From Planctomycetota bacterium (GTDB lineage: Bacteria; Planctomycetota; UBA1135; GCA-002686595): DNA of 64,000 bases. Under the pieces are notes generated by a model. The model was not told where the DNA came from, ran no database searches, and saw nothing but the letters and a program-made list of their open reading frames with translations. Each line of letters opens with the position of its first letter. The first letter of the stretch is position 1. Positions 44,537 to 52,442 of this stretch are shown piece by piece. The stretch covers positions 124,001 to 188,000 of the forward strand of contig JADJLZ010000012.1 of the NCBI GenBank assembly GCA_016709875.1, in the 5' to 3' direction. Both the position numbers and the translations under genes were made by a program.

Positions 44537-45034
44537 ATGGCCAACCATCCGAATCGCACACGTCGTTCCGAAGAGGAACGAATCGCCGCCCTCGAAAAGC
44601 AGATCGCGGACCTGAAGTCTCGCGCCGAGCGCAAGAAGGCCCGCACGAACCCCGCAGTCCGGCATACCGTCGCGGCCCTGCGCGCGATCGACAAGGCGCT
44701 CTCGTCCACGCAGGACGGAACCGTGCGCAACGCCCTCGACGAGGCGCGCGCGACGCTCAGTGCCTGCCTGGCGGTCCAGGGCGTCGTGCCCGCCGCGGGT
44801 TCGCGCGCGGTGTCGCGCGGCGCGGGCGGTCGGCGCAGCAGCGCCGATGTCGCCGACCTCGCAGGCGCGCTGCTCTCGCATCTTGAGCAGCACCCTGGCC
44901 AGCGTGGCGAGCAGATCGCCGCGGCCCTCGACACCGACACGCGCACGATCCGACTTCCGCTGAAGAAGCTGATCGAGGAGCGCAAGGTGAAGACCAAGGG
45001 CGTCGCACGCGGGACGAGCTATCACCTCGTCTGA
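44537..45034 (+). CDS. Coiled-coil protein with C-terminal winged-helix domain
   Basis: This 165-residue protein has a basic, heptad-like N-terminal helix (SEEERIAALEKQIADLKSRA, ~11-35), a small-residue linker and a winged-helix-like C-terminal domain (ADLAGALLSHLEQHPGQRGE, IAAALDTDTRTIRLPLKKL, ~100-165). The final GTSYHLV resembles the wing strand. It probably binds DNA as a dimer and could be a local regulator; no target is evident. ATG 44537 is the first credible start. Similar MarR/DprA-like wings could also account for the pattern. Confidence 0.65.
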   Translation: MANHPNRTRRSEEERIAALEKQIADLKSRAERKKARTNPAVRHTVAALRAIDKALSSTQDGTVRNALDEARATLSACLAVQGVVPAAGSRAVSRGAGGRRSSADVADLAGALLSHLEQHPGQRGEQIAAALDTDTRTIRLPLKKLIEERKVKTKGVARGTSYHLV

Positions 45035-45049
45035 GCGGGTGCGCGGCGG

Positions 45050-45709
45050 CTACCCGATCCGCGCATAGGCGCGGACCGGGAAGGTCCCGAAGGCTTTCAC
45101 CTTCACGGGCACGGCGCTGAAGCGGAAGCCTTCACGCGGCAAGTCGGCCAGGTTCGTGAGGTGCTCTGCGATCGGGATCTCCGCGCCCAGCAGCAGCGTG
45201 TGCGCGGGGCGCGCGAGGTCCTGCGTGTCGTCGATGTTGTACGAATCGATGCCGACAAGCTTCGCGCCGCGCGCCACGAGCAGTTCCGCCGCGGCGCGCG
45301 TCACGAAGGGGTGGCCTTCGAAGTAGGTCTCGGTCGCGTAGTGCCGCGACCAATGCGTGCGCACGAGCACAGCGCGTCCGGCGAGGTCCAGTTTCGCGAG
45401 TGCGCTCGCCTCGAGCGCGCGCGCGCCGCGCGGGAGATCGACCACGACGGCGTCGAGCTCCGCGAGCGACTCCAGCGGCAGCTGCGCGAGGTCCTTGCCG
45501 TTCGCGAAGCGGTGGAAGGGCGAGTCGACGTAGGTGCCGGTGTTGGCGACCATCTCGATCTTCCCGATCGCGAACTCCGTCCCCGGCGCGTAGTGCGCGC
45601 GCGAGTTCTCGCGCGAGAGGAAGTCGCAGATCACGGGCGCGGGCAGGCCCTTGTAGGTGACGACGCCGTGCTCGACGGCGTGCGAGAGATCGAGGAAGCG
45701 TGCGCTCAT
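45050..45709 (-). CDS. Cyclase-family metal-dependent hydrolase (kynurenine formamidase-like)
   Basis: This 219-residue protein has the cyclase/KynB metal-site pattern: DLSHAVEHG, NTGTYVDSPFHRFANGKDLA (His/Asp/His ligands) and a later GIDSYNIDD. These enzymes hydrolyse formamides or lactams using zinc or manganese. HTLLLGAEIPIAEHLTNL is the usual C-terminal segment. The start (ATG 45709) overlaps the ATPase stop, so it is translated from the same message; a functional link is not obvious. Confidence 0.83.
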   Translation of the reverse strand: MSARFLDLSHAVEHGVVTYKGLPAPVICDFLSRENSRAHYAPGTEFAIGKIEMVANTGTYVDSPFHRFANGKDLAQLPLESLAELDAVVVDLPRGARALEASALAKLDLAGRAVLVRTHWSRHYATETYFEGHPFVTRAAAELLVARGAKLVGIDSYNIDDTQDLARPAHTLLLGAEIPIAEHLTNLADLPREGFRFSAVPVKVKAFGTFPVRAYARIG

Positions 45710-48216
45710 TCCCCGAGCATCGGCTTGCGACGGCTCGTTGCCAAGAGTTTCCAGATCTCGAACCAGGCGAGCGCGAGGAAGCCGGCGAGCAGCGCGAGCC
45801 CAAGATCCAGCGCCGCGACCGGCCCGAAGTGGAACAGCCCGCGCAGGAAGGGGACCTCGAGCACGAGCACGAGCATCGCGCTCGCGCCGAGGATCACGAT
45901 CCAGGAGGCGAGATTGCGCGTGAGGAGCGTCGCGAACAGACTGCGCTCCCAGGAGCGGTTGACCAGGATCAGTGCGACGTTGCCCGCGATCAGCGCCGAG
46001 AAGGCCAGCGCGCGCCCGCTCTCTTGCGAACCCGAGTTCTTCCAGCCGAAGTAGAAAGCGCCGAGCGCGACCGTGAGCAGGCTCGCGCCCTGCAAGAGCG
46101 ACATCGCGAGCAGCCTGCGCGTGAAGAGGCGCGCGTCGCGCTTGCGCGGCGGCCGGCGCATGCTGCCCGGTTCCTCGAGTTCGGCCTCGAAGGCGATCGA
46201 GCACGCGGGATCGATCACGAGCTCCAGGAACACGATGTGCACAGGGAAGAGCACCAGCGGCCAGCCGAGCAGCACGGGCAGGAGCGCCAGGCCGGCGATG
46301 GGCACGTGCACCGCGACGACGTAGGCCATGGCGCGGCGCAGGTTGTCGTAGATGCGCCGGCCCAGGCGCACCGCGGCGACGATCGAGCTGAAATCGTCGT
46401 CGGTGACGACCAGCGCGGCCGCTTCGCGCGCGACATCGGTTCCACGGCCGCCCATCGCGATGCCGATGTGCGCGGCCTTGAGCGCCGGCGCATCGTTGAC
46501 ACCGTCGCCGGTCATCGCCACGACCTCGCCCTGCGCGCGCAGCGCCTGCACGAGGCGCAGTTTCTGCTCGGGGGCGACGCGCGCGAAGATGTGCAGACCC
46601 GGGAGGCGCCGCTCGAGCTCCGCGTCGGAGAGCGCGGTGAGCTCGTAGCCGGTCAACGGCGGCTCGCCCTCGTCCAGACCGATGCTGCGGCCGATCGCGC
46701 GCGCCGTCTCGGGCGCGTCGCCCGTGATCATCACCACGCGCACGCCGGCGGCGCGGCACTCGGCCACGGCCGCGGGCACGCCCGCGCGCACCGGATCGGC
46801 GAGGCCCACAAGTCCGAGGAACTCGAAGTCGAAGTCGTGCTGGATCTCCGGCAGCTTCTTCGCAGCGAAGAAGGCGCGCGCCACGGCCAGCACGCGCAGC
46901 CCGTCGGCGCCCATTGCGGCGACCTGCGCCTGCACGCGCGCGAGCGCAGGGGCATCGAGGTGGCACAGGTCCGCGATCGCCTCGGACGCGCCCTTGGCGG
47001 CGACCACCAGGCGCGCGCCATCGGGCGAGCGCCACACGTGCGCCATCGCGAGCAGCGCGGGCGAGAGCGGGTACTCGCGCACGAGTTCCCACTCCTCGTG
47101 CAGGTGCTCGGTTCCGCGCAGCGCGTCCTGCCCGAGCGTGTGGAAGGCGCGCTCCATCGGGTCGAAGGGGTCGCGCTGGCTGGCGAGGATCCCGTACTCG
47201 ACGACCTCGTGCACGGCCTCGGGCAGCGGCTCGGCGCCGAGCGTGTGCAGCGTCGTCCCGGACTGGATGCGCGCGACGCGCATGCGGTTCTCGGTAAGCG
47301 TCCCGGTCTTGTCCGTGCACAGCACGGTCGCCGCGCCGAGCGCCTCGATCGCGGGCAGGCGGCGCGCGAGCACGCGGCTCTTCGAGATGCGCCAGGCGCC
47401 GATGGCCATGAAGACCGTCAGCACGACCGGGAATTCCTCGGGCAGCACGGCCATCGCGAGCGCGATGCCCGCGAGCAGCCCCTGCAGCCAGCCGTCGCCG
47501 CGCAGGCCGTAGAGCAGCACCAGCGCGCCGCACAGCGTGAGGCCGACCAGGGAGATCGTGCGCACGATGCGCGCGACCTCCTGCTGCAGCGGCGTGCGCC
47601 CGCTGTCGAGCGAGGCGAGTGCCGTGCCGATGCGGCCCATCTGGGTGCGCTGGCCGGTCGCCTGCACCTGCGCCTGCCCGTGGCCACGCACGACCAGCGT
47701 CCCGGCGAAGATCTGCTTCTCGTCGCCGCCCTTCCCGACGGGAACCGATTCGCCGGTCAGCATCGACTCGTCGAGCTCGAGGTGCGCGCCCTCGAGGAGC
47801 GCGGCATCCGCCGGCACGCGATCGCCCTCGGCGAGCACCAGCAGGTCGCCGCGCACGACCTCGCGGCCCGCGATGCGCAGCTGCTCGCCGCCGCGCACGA
47901 CCAGCGCGCGCGGGCTCGACAGGTCTCGCAGCGCCGTCAGTGCACGCTCGGTCTTGCGTTCCTGCACGAGCGTGATCCAGATCACGACCAGCACGAAGAA
48001 GAGCAGCGTCAGCGCCTCGGTGCGGTCGCCCAGCAGGAGGTAGATCGTTCCCGCGCCGAGCAGCAAGAGCAGCATGGGCTCGCGCAGCACGGCGAAGGCC
48101 GAGCGCCACAGGCTCGGCGGGCGGTCGCGCTCGAGCTCGTTGGGGCCCTCAGTTCGCAGGCGCTCGCGTGCCTCCTCCGCGGAGAGTCCTTGCGGCAGAG
48201 TGGGGGAAGACGGCAT
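45706..48216 (-). CDS. P2-type cation-transporting ATPase
   Basis: This 836-residue P-type ATPase has an N-terminal cation-ATPase segment (LSAEEARERLRTEGPNEL), TGESVPVGK, DKTGTLTENRM with the phosphorylated Asp, GDGVNDAPALKAAHIG, and a C-terminal group of helices (YVVAVHVPIAGLALLPVLLG, FPVHIVFLELVIDPACSIAF). DPACSIAFEAE suits bacterial Ca/Mg-type or PMA1-like pumps; no heavy-metal CPC is present. The specific ion cannot be told from sequence alone. A TAGGAT promoter element lies nine bases upstream. Confidence 0.87.
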   Translation of the reverse strand: MPSSPTLPQGLSAEEARERLRTEGPNELERDRPPSLWRSAFAVLREPMLLLLLGAGTIYLLLGDRTEALTLLFFVLVVIWITLVQERKTERALTALRDLSSPRALVVRGGEQLRIAGREVVRGDLLVLAEGDRVPADAALLEGAHLELDESMLTGESVPVGKGGDEKQIFAGTLVVRGHGQAQVQATGQRTQMGRIGTALASLDSGRTPLQQEVARIVRTISLVGLTLCGALVLLYGLRGDGWLQGLLAGIALAMAVLPEEFPVVLTVFMAIGAWRISKSRVLARRLPAIEALGAATVLCTDKTGTLTENRMRVARIQSGTTLHTLGAEPLPEAVHEVVEYGILASQRDPFDPMERAFHTLGQDALRGTEHLHEEWELVREYPLSPALLAMAHVWRSPDGARLVVAAKGASEAIADLCHLDAPALARVQAQVAAMGADGLRVLAVARAFFAAKKLPEIQHDFDFEFLGLVGLADPVRAGVPAAVAECRAAGVRVVMITGDAPETARAIGRSIGLDEGEPPLTGYELTALSDAELERRLPGLHIFARVAPEQKLRLVQALRAQGEVVAMTGDGVNDAPALKAAHIGIAMGGRGTDVAREAAALVVTDDDFSSIVAAVRLGRRIYDNLRRAMAYVVAVHVPIAGLALLPVLLGWPLVLFPVHIVFLELVIDPACSIAFEAELEEPGSMRRPPRKRDARLFTRRLLAMSLLQGASLLTVALGAFYFGWKNSGSQESGRALAFSALIAGNVALILVNRSWERSLFATLLTRNLASWIVILGASAMLVLVLEVPFLRGLFHFGPVAALDLGLALLAGFLALAWFEIWKLLATSRRKPMLGE

Positions 48217-48225
48217 CGAGCCACG

Positions 48226-48231
48226 ATCCTA
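48226..48231 (-). promoter_or_regulatory. Putative -10 element for the ATPase gene
   Basis: Minus-strand TAGGAT preceded by GC lies nine bases before the ATG at 48216. The expected transcript start falls almost at the ATG, so the message would have little or no leader. Confidence 0.45.
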
Positions 48232-48280
48232 GCCCGCCGGCCGCTTCGCTCGGTGCTCGCGCAACGCCGGGACTAGTGCG

Positions 48281-48286
48281 TAGCAT
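48281..48286 (+). promoter_or_regulatory. Putative -10 element for the small sulfotransferase
   Basis: TAGCAT lies 15 bases before the ATG at 48302, predicting a leader of about nine bases or fewer. Confidence 0.4.
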
Positions 48287-48301
48287 GGCCGCGGTCGAGC
48301 C

Positions 48302-48955
48302 ATGATCCTCTCCCACGAGCACGAGTTCATCTTCGTCAAGACGCACAAGACCGCCGGGACGAGCGTCGAGATCGCGCTCTCCGCGGTCTGCGGGCCCGAC
48401 GACGTGATCACGCCTGTCGCGCCGGAGGACGAGGAGCAGCGCAGCGCGCTCGGCTTCCGCGGACCGCAGAACACGCACGTCGACGGCGTGTTGCGCTACT
48501 ACAACCACATGTCGGCGCGCACCATCCGCTCGCTCGTCGGCGAGGACGTCTGGAAACGCTACTACAAGTTCTGCTTCGAGCGAAATCCGTGGGACAAGGT
48601 AATCTCCTCCTACTACTGGGAGTTCCAGTCCGAGCCGCGGCCGACACTCGCCGAGTTCCTGCGCTCGAACAAGGCGCGCGCGGCGAGCAGCTTCCAGCTC
48701 TACTCGCACGAGGGTGCCGTGCTCGTCGACCGCGTGTGCCTGTACGAGGACATGGCGCGCGAGCTCGAGGCGCTGCGCCAGCGGCTCGAGCTGCCGCAGC
48801 TGCCCGAGCTCCCGCGCGCGAAGTCGCGCTTCCGCGCGGACCGGCGGCACTACTCGGAGGTCCTCGGCCCCGAGGAGCAGGAGGCCGTCGCGCAGCTCTT
48901 TGCGCGCGAGATCGCGCTGCTGCACTACCGCTTCGAACCGGCCGTCTCTAGGTAG
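48302..48955 (+). CDS. Sulfotransferase-family protein (PAPS-dependent, small)
   Basis: This 217-residue protein has the 5'-phosphosulfate loop FVKTHKTAGTSVEIALS and a 3'-phosphate site CFERNPWDKVISSYYW, in the sulfotransferase family 2 layout. It would transfer sulfate from PAPS to a carbohydrate, though Golgi-type enzymes are longer. It converges on the other sulfotransferase gene with a 31-base overlap. The closely spaced pair suggests glycan sulfation as a shared purpose. Confidence 0.82.
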   Translation: MILSHEHEFIFVKTHKTAGTSVEIALSAVCGPDDVITPVAPEDEEQRSALGFRGPQNTHVDGVLRYYNHMSARTIRSLVGEDVWKRYYKFCFERNPWDKVISSYYWEFQSEPRPTLAEFLRSNKARAASSFQLYSHEGAVLVDRVCLYEDMARELEALRQRLELPQLPELPRAKSRFRADRRHYSEVLGPEEQEAVAQLFAREIALLHYRFEPAVSR

Positions 48956-49776
48956 CCGAAGCGCTCGAGCCCCTCGCGCGCGCAGCCCTCGACCAGCGCG
49001 AGCTGCTCCGCGGAGAAGGTCTTGCGCCACTTGTCGTTGCGGTTCTCAATCTTCGGCAGCGCCGCGAGATGTTCGGGCAGGACCTCGAGGCCGGCCCAGC
49101 GCCAGACGCGCTCCGCGATCGCGGGCATCTGCGTCTCGAGCTCCTCGTAGCGCAGCTCGAGGAACTGCGCGCCGTAGCGCGCGCCCTCGGTCGAGGCGTA
49201 GAGCACGCTGTCGTTCCACATCCAGGCCAGCTGCTCGAGCAGCGGCCGGTCGAGCAATTCACGCCAGCCGCGCGGCCGCATGTAGCCGCCGAAGGGCCGC
49301 GCACGCTCGGCCTTCTTCGAGGCGCTGGTGAAGTTGCTGCACACGGCGGCGCGGCCGTCGCGCACGATGTGGATCAGGAGCGCCTCGGGGAAGATGCGCA
49401 TCAGGTAGTGGATGCGCAGCGTGTTCTCGGGGTGCTTGTTGAGCACGACCTTCGCGCCCGTGATGCGCTGGTACCAGGCGAAGTTGCCGCGCAGCCGCCG
49501 CCGGTCGCGCCCACGCGCATCGGAAGCGTCGCGGAAGGTGTCGCCCTCGCGGCTGTGGAACTTGGGGTCCCAGAGCACGCGCGCTTCGGAGCGGTTCTCG
49601 ACTTCGGGATGCGAGCCGAGCGCGTCGCCGAGGATCGTCGTGCCCGAGTTGGGCGAGCCCACGCACAGGATCGGCGCGTGCAAGGGCCCGAAGACCCCGA
49701 GCGAGCCGAGCGTGCCGCGCAGCTCGTGGTTCAGATTGCGGAAGAACCCGCGCAGCGGTTTGGAGGGGACTCCCAT
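48925..49776 (-). CDS. Sulfotransferase-family protein
   Basis: This 283-residue sulfotransferase has the PAPS loop ILCVGSPNSGTTILGDAL, a central VLNKHPENTLRIHYL and the 3'-phosphate site HIVRDGRAAVCSNFTS. An acceptor-side region with basic residues (KKAERARPFGGYMRPRGW) follows. It differs from the convergent copy in length and loop, so it is not a recent duplicate. A TAGGAT element lies 11 bases before the start. The substrate is unknown; the neighbouring exported proteins hint at surface glycans. Confidence 0.85.
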   Translation of the reverse strand: MGVPSKPLRGFFRNLNHELRGTLGSLGVFGPLHAPILCVGSPNSGTTILGDALGSHPEVENRSEARVLWDPKFHSREGDTFRDASDARGRDRRRLRGNFAWYQRITGAKVVLNKHPENTLRIHYLMRIFPEALLIHIVRDGRAAVCSNFTSASKKAERARPFGGYMRPRGWRELLDRPLLEQLAWMWNDSVLYASTEGARYGAQFLELRYEELETQMPAIAERVWRWAGLEVLPEHLAALPKIENRNDKWRKTFSAEQLALVEGCAREGLERFGYLETAGSKR

Positions 49777-49787
49777 GTCGGGCTGAC

Positions 49788-49813
49788 ATCCTAGCCTGGA
49801 GGGCGGATAGACT
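49788..49813. promoter_or_regulatory. Divergent -10 elements
   Basis: Minus-strand TAGGAT (49793-49788) lies 11 bases before the ATG at 49776. Plus-strand TAGACT (49808-49813) lies seven bases before the ATG at 49821, so that message should be leaderless. Confidence 0.45.
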
Positions 49814-49820
49814 GCTCGGC

Positions 49821-50678
49821 ATGTTCCGTACCCTCCTCGGCACCGCGTTCCTCGTCCTGGCGTCCGCCCTGCTCGTCTCCGCCGCGCAGAAACCCGCGCG
49901 CGACGATTCCGCGGCTGAGAAGCTCGGCTGGCGTCTCGGCGTGCAGGCCTGGACCTTCCGCGACCGCACGGCCTTCGAGGCGATCGACACCGCTGCGAGA
50001 CTCGGCCTCAAGTACATCGAGCTCTACCCCGGCCAGAGCTTCAGCCCCGAACACAAGGACCTGAAAGTCGACACCGATCTCACCGACGAGCAGCGCGTCG
50101 AGCTGCTCAAGAAGCTCGCCAGCGCGCACGTCAAGGCCGTCAGCTTCGGTGTCGTCGGCTTCAGCAAGGACGAGCAGGAGGCGCGCAAGCTGTTCGACTT
50201 CGCGAAGGCGCTGGGACTGGAGAACATCAGCTGCGAACCCGAGGAAGGCGCGTGCGCACTGGTCGACAAGCTCTGCAACGAGTACGGCATCCGCGCCGCG
50301 ATCCACGACCACCCCAAGCCGAGCCACTACTGGGACCCGCAGATCGTGCTCGACGCCGTGAAGGACTGCTCGCCGAAGATCGGCTCGTGCGCCGACACCG
50401 GACACTGGAAGCGCTCGGGCCTCGTGCCGGTCGAGTGCCTGAAGAAGCTCGAAGGCCGCGTGATCGAATCGCACTTCAAGGACATCGCCGACGGCGTCGA
50501 TCAGCCCTGGGGCACGGGCCAGTGCGATGCGCGCGGGCTGCTCGCCGAGTTCAAGCGCCAGGGCTTTCGCGGCCTGATCGACATCGAGTACGAGGATGGC
50601 GCGGGCGAAGTTCTGGAGCAGAACGTCGCCAAGTGCATCGAGTTCTTCGACAAGACGGCCCGCGAATTGTCGAAGTAG
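49821..50678 (+). CDS. Exported sugar isomerase/epimerase-like TIM-barrel protein
   Basis: This 285-residue protein has a signal peptide (LLGTAFLVLASALLVSA) followed by a xylose-isomerase-like barrel: LGVQAWTFRDRTAFEAID, GLKYIELYPG, VSFGVVGFSKDEQEA, AIHDHPKPSHYWD, GSCADTGHWKRSG, ESHFKDIAD and IDIEYEDGAGEV. The Glu, His, Asp and Glu positions of the metal site are present. Planctomycetes carry many exported members with unknown substrates. It is probably periplasmic and acts on sugars or sugar phosphates, but the reaction cannot be told. Confidence 0.82.
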   Translation: MFRTLLGTAFLVLASALLVSAAQKPARDDSAAEKLGWRLGVQAWTFRDRTAFEAIDTAARLGLKYIELYPGQSFSPEHKDLKVDTDLTDEQRVELLKKLASAHVKAVSFGVVGFSKDEQEARKLFDFAKALGLENISCEPEEGACALVDKLCNEYGIRAAIHDHPKPSHYWDPQIVLDAVKDCSPKIGSCADTGHWKRSGLVPVECLKKLEGRVIESHFKDIADGVDQPWGTGQCDARGLLAEFKRQGFRGLIDIEYEDGAGEVLEQNVAKCIEFFDKTARELSK

Positions 50679-50693
50679 CCCCCGCGGCGGGGG
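50679..50693 (+). terminator. GC hairpin after the isomerase-like gene
   Basis: CCCCC-GCGGC-GGGGG starts directly after the stop codon. No T-run follows. It lies just before the next promoter-like element at 50701. Confidence 0.4.
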
Positions 50694-50700
50694 AAGGCGC

Positions 50701-50706
50701 TAGAGT
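50701..50706 (+). promoter_or_regulatory. Putative -10 element
   Basis: TAGAGT preceded by GC lies 27 bases before the ATG at 50734. A GAGGAGG ribosome site lies in between. Confidence 0.4.
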
Positions 50707-50733
50707 GGAGGGTCCACACCGAGGAGGTGTCGC

Positions 50734-51447
50734 ATGACTCGCTATGACGTCGCGGTTCTCTCGCTCCGGATCCTTGCGGTCGCAGTTTTCGTGCAGGCGC
50801 TCATGGGCGTGGCTGCGGTGATCGGGATCTTGAACGGGCCCTGGACCGAGCCCGTCTCGGTGCTGCCCTGGGCGATTCCGGTCGGGGTGCTCTTCTGCCT
50901 GGGAGCGCTGCTCTACTGGATGGCTCCCGCCCTCGGCCGCAGGTTGTTCGCCGGCGATGAGCCGATCAGCACCGCGAACCGGCCCGAGATCGGCGCGATC
51001 GCGCTGCAGGTGTGCGGCGTGCTGTGCTTCACCGGATCGCTTTCGGGGCTTCGCTCTGCGCTCGACGCGCACGCGGCGTCGAATGGCATCGGGCTCGCCG
51101 CCTCGGGCTTCGAGTGCGCGTCCGGGCTCGTGCTGTTCTTCGCGGCACGGCCGCTTTCGAGGTTGCTCTTCGGCGCTGCCGTGAATCCGCTCTCGAAGTC
51201 GCTGCTCGCGCACCTGCAGGCGGTGACGTTCTCGGTGCTCGGGATCTGGCTCTGCGTGAGCTCGTTGTCCGACTTCGCGGTGAGCGTGCGCGATCGCATC
51301 GAGTTCGGTGCGTGGGGGCGCGAAGTGTGGGCCAGCGGGGCGACGCTCGTGTTGGGCTTTGCGCTCTTCCTGGGCGGCGCGGGCCTCTCGGTGTTCTGGT
51401 CCTGGGTGCGGCACGCCGGTTTGAGCCCGCGTTCGAGCGAGCGCTAG
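50734..51447 (+). CDS. Polytopic membrane protein of unknown function
   Basis: This 237-residue protein has about six hydrophobic segments (ILAVAVFVQALMGVAAVIGI, VLPWAIPVGVLFCLGALLYW, IALQVCGVLCFTGSLSGL, SGFECASGLVLFFAARPLSR, FSVLGIWLCVSSLSDFAV, TLVLGFALFLGGAGLSVFWS). No family motif is recognised. A strong GAGGAGG ribosome site supports the start. The stop codons of this gene and the converging FGE gene overlap by one to two bases. Confidence 0.75.
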   Translation: MTRYDVAVLSLRILAVAVFVQALMGVAAVIGILNGPWTEPVSVLPWAIPVGVLFCLGALLYWMAPALGRRLFAGDEPISTANRPEIGAIALQVCGVLCFTGSLSGLRSALDAHAASNGIGLAASGFECASGLVLFFAARPLSRLLFGAAVNPLSKSLLAHLQAVTFSVLGIWLCVSSLSDFAVSVRDRIEFGAWGREVWASGATLVLGFALFLGGAGLSVFWSWVRHAGLSPRSSER

Positions 51448-52379
51448 GGCCGGGCGTCGCGCACGCAGCGGAAGCCGACGTGGTTGGCCGCGCTGTCGGG
51501 CGTGCAGGCCATGCGCGCTGACGGGCGGTAGCTCGCGCAGTAGCACGCGTTGCACAGGAACGAGCCGCCGCGCTGCACGCGCTCGATCGAGCCCGGCGAA
51601 TACGTGTCCGCGCACCACTCCCACACGTTGCCGATCATGTCGGAGAGGCCGTAGCCGTTGGGAGGGAAGCTCCCGACCGGCGCGACGCGCTCGAAGCCGT
51701 CGTCGAGCGTGTCGTGCGAGGGGAACTGGCCCTGGTAGAGGTTCGCCGCGTGCACGCCGCCCGGAACGAGTTTGTCGCCTTTCCAGGCGTAGCGTCCGTC
51801 CTCGAGGCCGCCGCGCGCGGCGAATTCCCATTCGGTCTCGCTCGGCAGGCGCTTGTCACACCACCTCGCGTAGGCGAGGGCGTCGTCCCACGAGACCTGC
51901 ACGACGGGCTCGCGGTCGTTCGCCGGGCCGAGCGCGCTCTGTGGTCCGAGCGGGTGACGCCAGCACGCGCCGGGAGTCCACTTCCACCAGCGCGAGACAT
52001 CGTCGAGCGGAACGGGAGCATCCGTGGGCGTGAAGACCAGCGCTCCGGGTACGAGCAGCGCGTCGTCGGGTCTGGGCGTGCCAGGCGGGAGCTCCCGCGC
52101 GAGCGCCTGCCAGTCGGGCTTGCGTTCGGCGGTCGTCAGGTAGCCCGTCGCCTCGACGAAGGCGCGGAACTGCGCGTTGGTGACCTCGGTCGCGTCCATC
52201 CAGAACGCCTCGACGTGCGCGCGATGACGCGGGAGCTCGTCGGCGCGCGCCTCGGGCCCGACGCCGCCCATCTCGAACTCGCCGCCGGGGACGAACAGCA
52301 TGCCCGCCGGCGCGGGACCGCCGTCGGCGCTGCAGCCGGCGAGCAGGAGCAGCGCGCCGAGAAGACTCCGGAAGGCCAT
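51444..52379 (-). CDS. Lipoprotein formylglycine-generating enzyme (SUMF1 family)
   Basis: This 311-residue protein has a lipobox signal (SLLGALLLLAGCSADG) and an FGE-sulfatase domain: MLFVPGGEFEMGG, DATEVTNAQFRAFVEATGY, QVSWDDALAYARWCDKRLP, SETEWEFAARGG, GNVWEWCAD and RGGSFLCNACYCASYRP. Cys276 and Cys281 fall where human FGE has its catalytic pair (336/341), so oxidase activity is plausible. It would convert a Cys of secreted sulfatases to formylglycine in the envelope. The sulfatase-fold protein in this window lacks that Cys, so its clients must lie elsewhere. Confidence 0.87.
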   Translation of the reverse strand: MAFRSLLGALLLLAGCSADGGPAPAGMLFVPGGEFEMGGVGPEARADELPRHRAHVEAFWMDATEVTNAQFRAFVEATGYLTTAERKPDWQALARELPPGTPRPDDALLVPGALVFTPTDAPVPLDDVSRWWKWTPGACWRHPLGPQSALGPANDREPVVQVSWDDALAYARWCDKRLPSETEWEFAARGGLEDGRYAWKGDKLVPGGVHAANLYQGQFPSHDTLDDGFERVAPVGSFPPNGYGLSDMIGNVWEWCADTYSPGSIERVQRGGSFLCNACYCASYRPSARMACTPDSAANHVGFRCVRDARP

Positions 52380-52387
52380 CGGCGCGG

Positions 52388-52397
52388 ATCGTAGCGT
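52388..52397. promoter_or_regulatory. Overlapping divergent -10 elements
   Basis: ATCGTAGCGT reads TACGAT on the minus strand (52393-52388), eight bases before the FGE ATG. It also reads TAGCGT on the plus strand (52392-52397), 45 bases before the ECF-fusion ATG. The central TA is shared, as at 6772-6778. Confidence 0.45.
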
Positions 52398-52442
52398 TTT
52401 TCGCGAGAGTTCCCCGCCCTTCGTCCATCCTGTTGGCCGACG

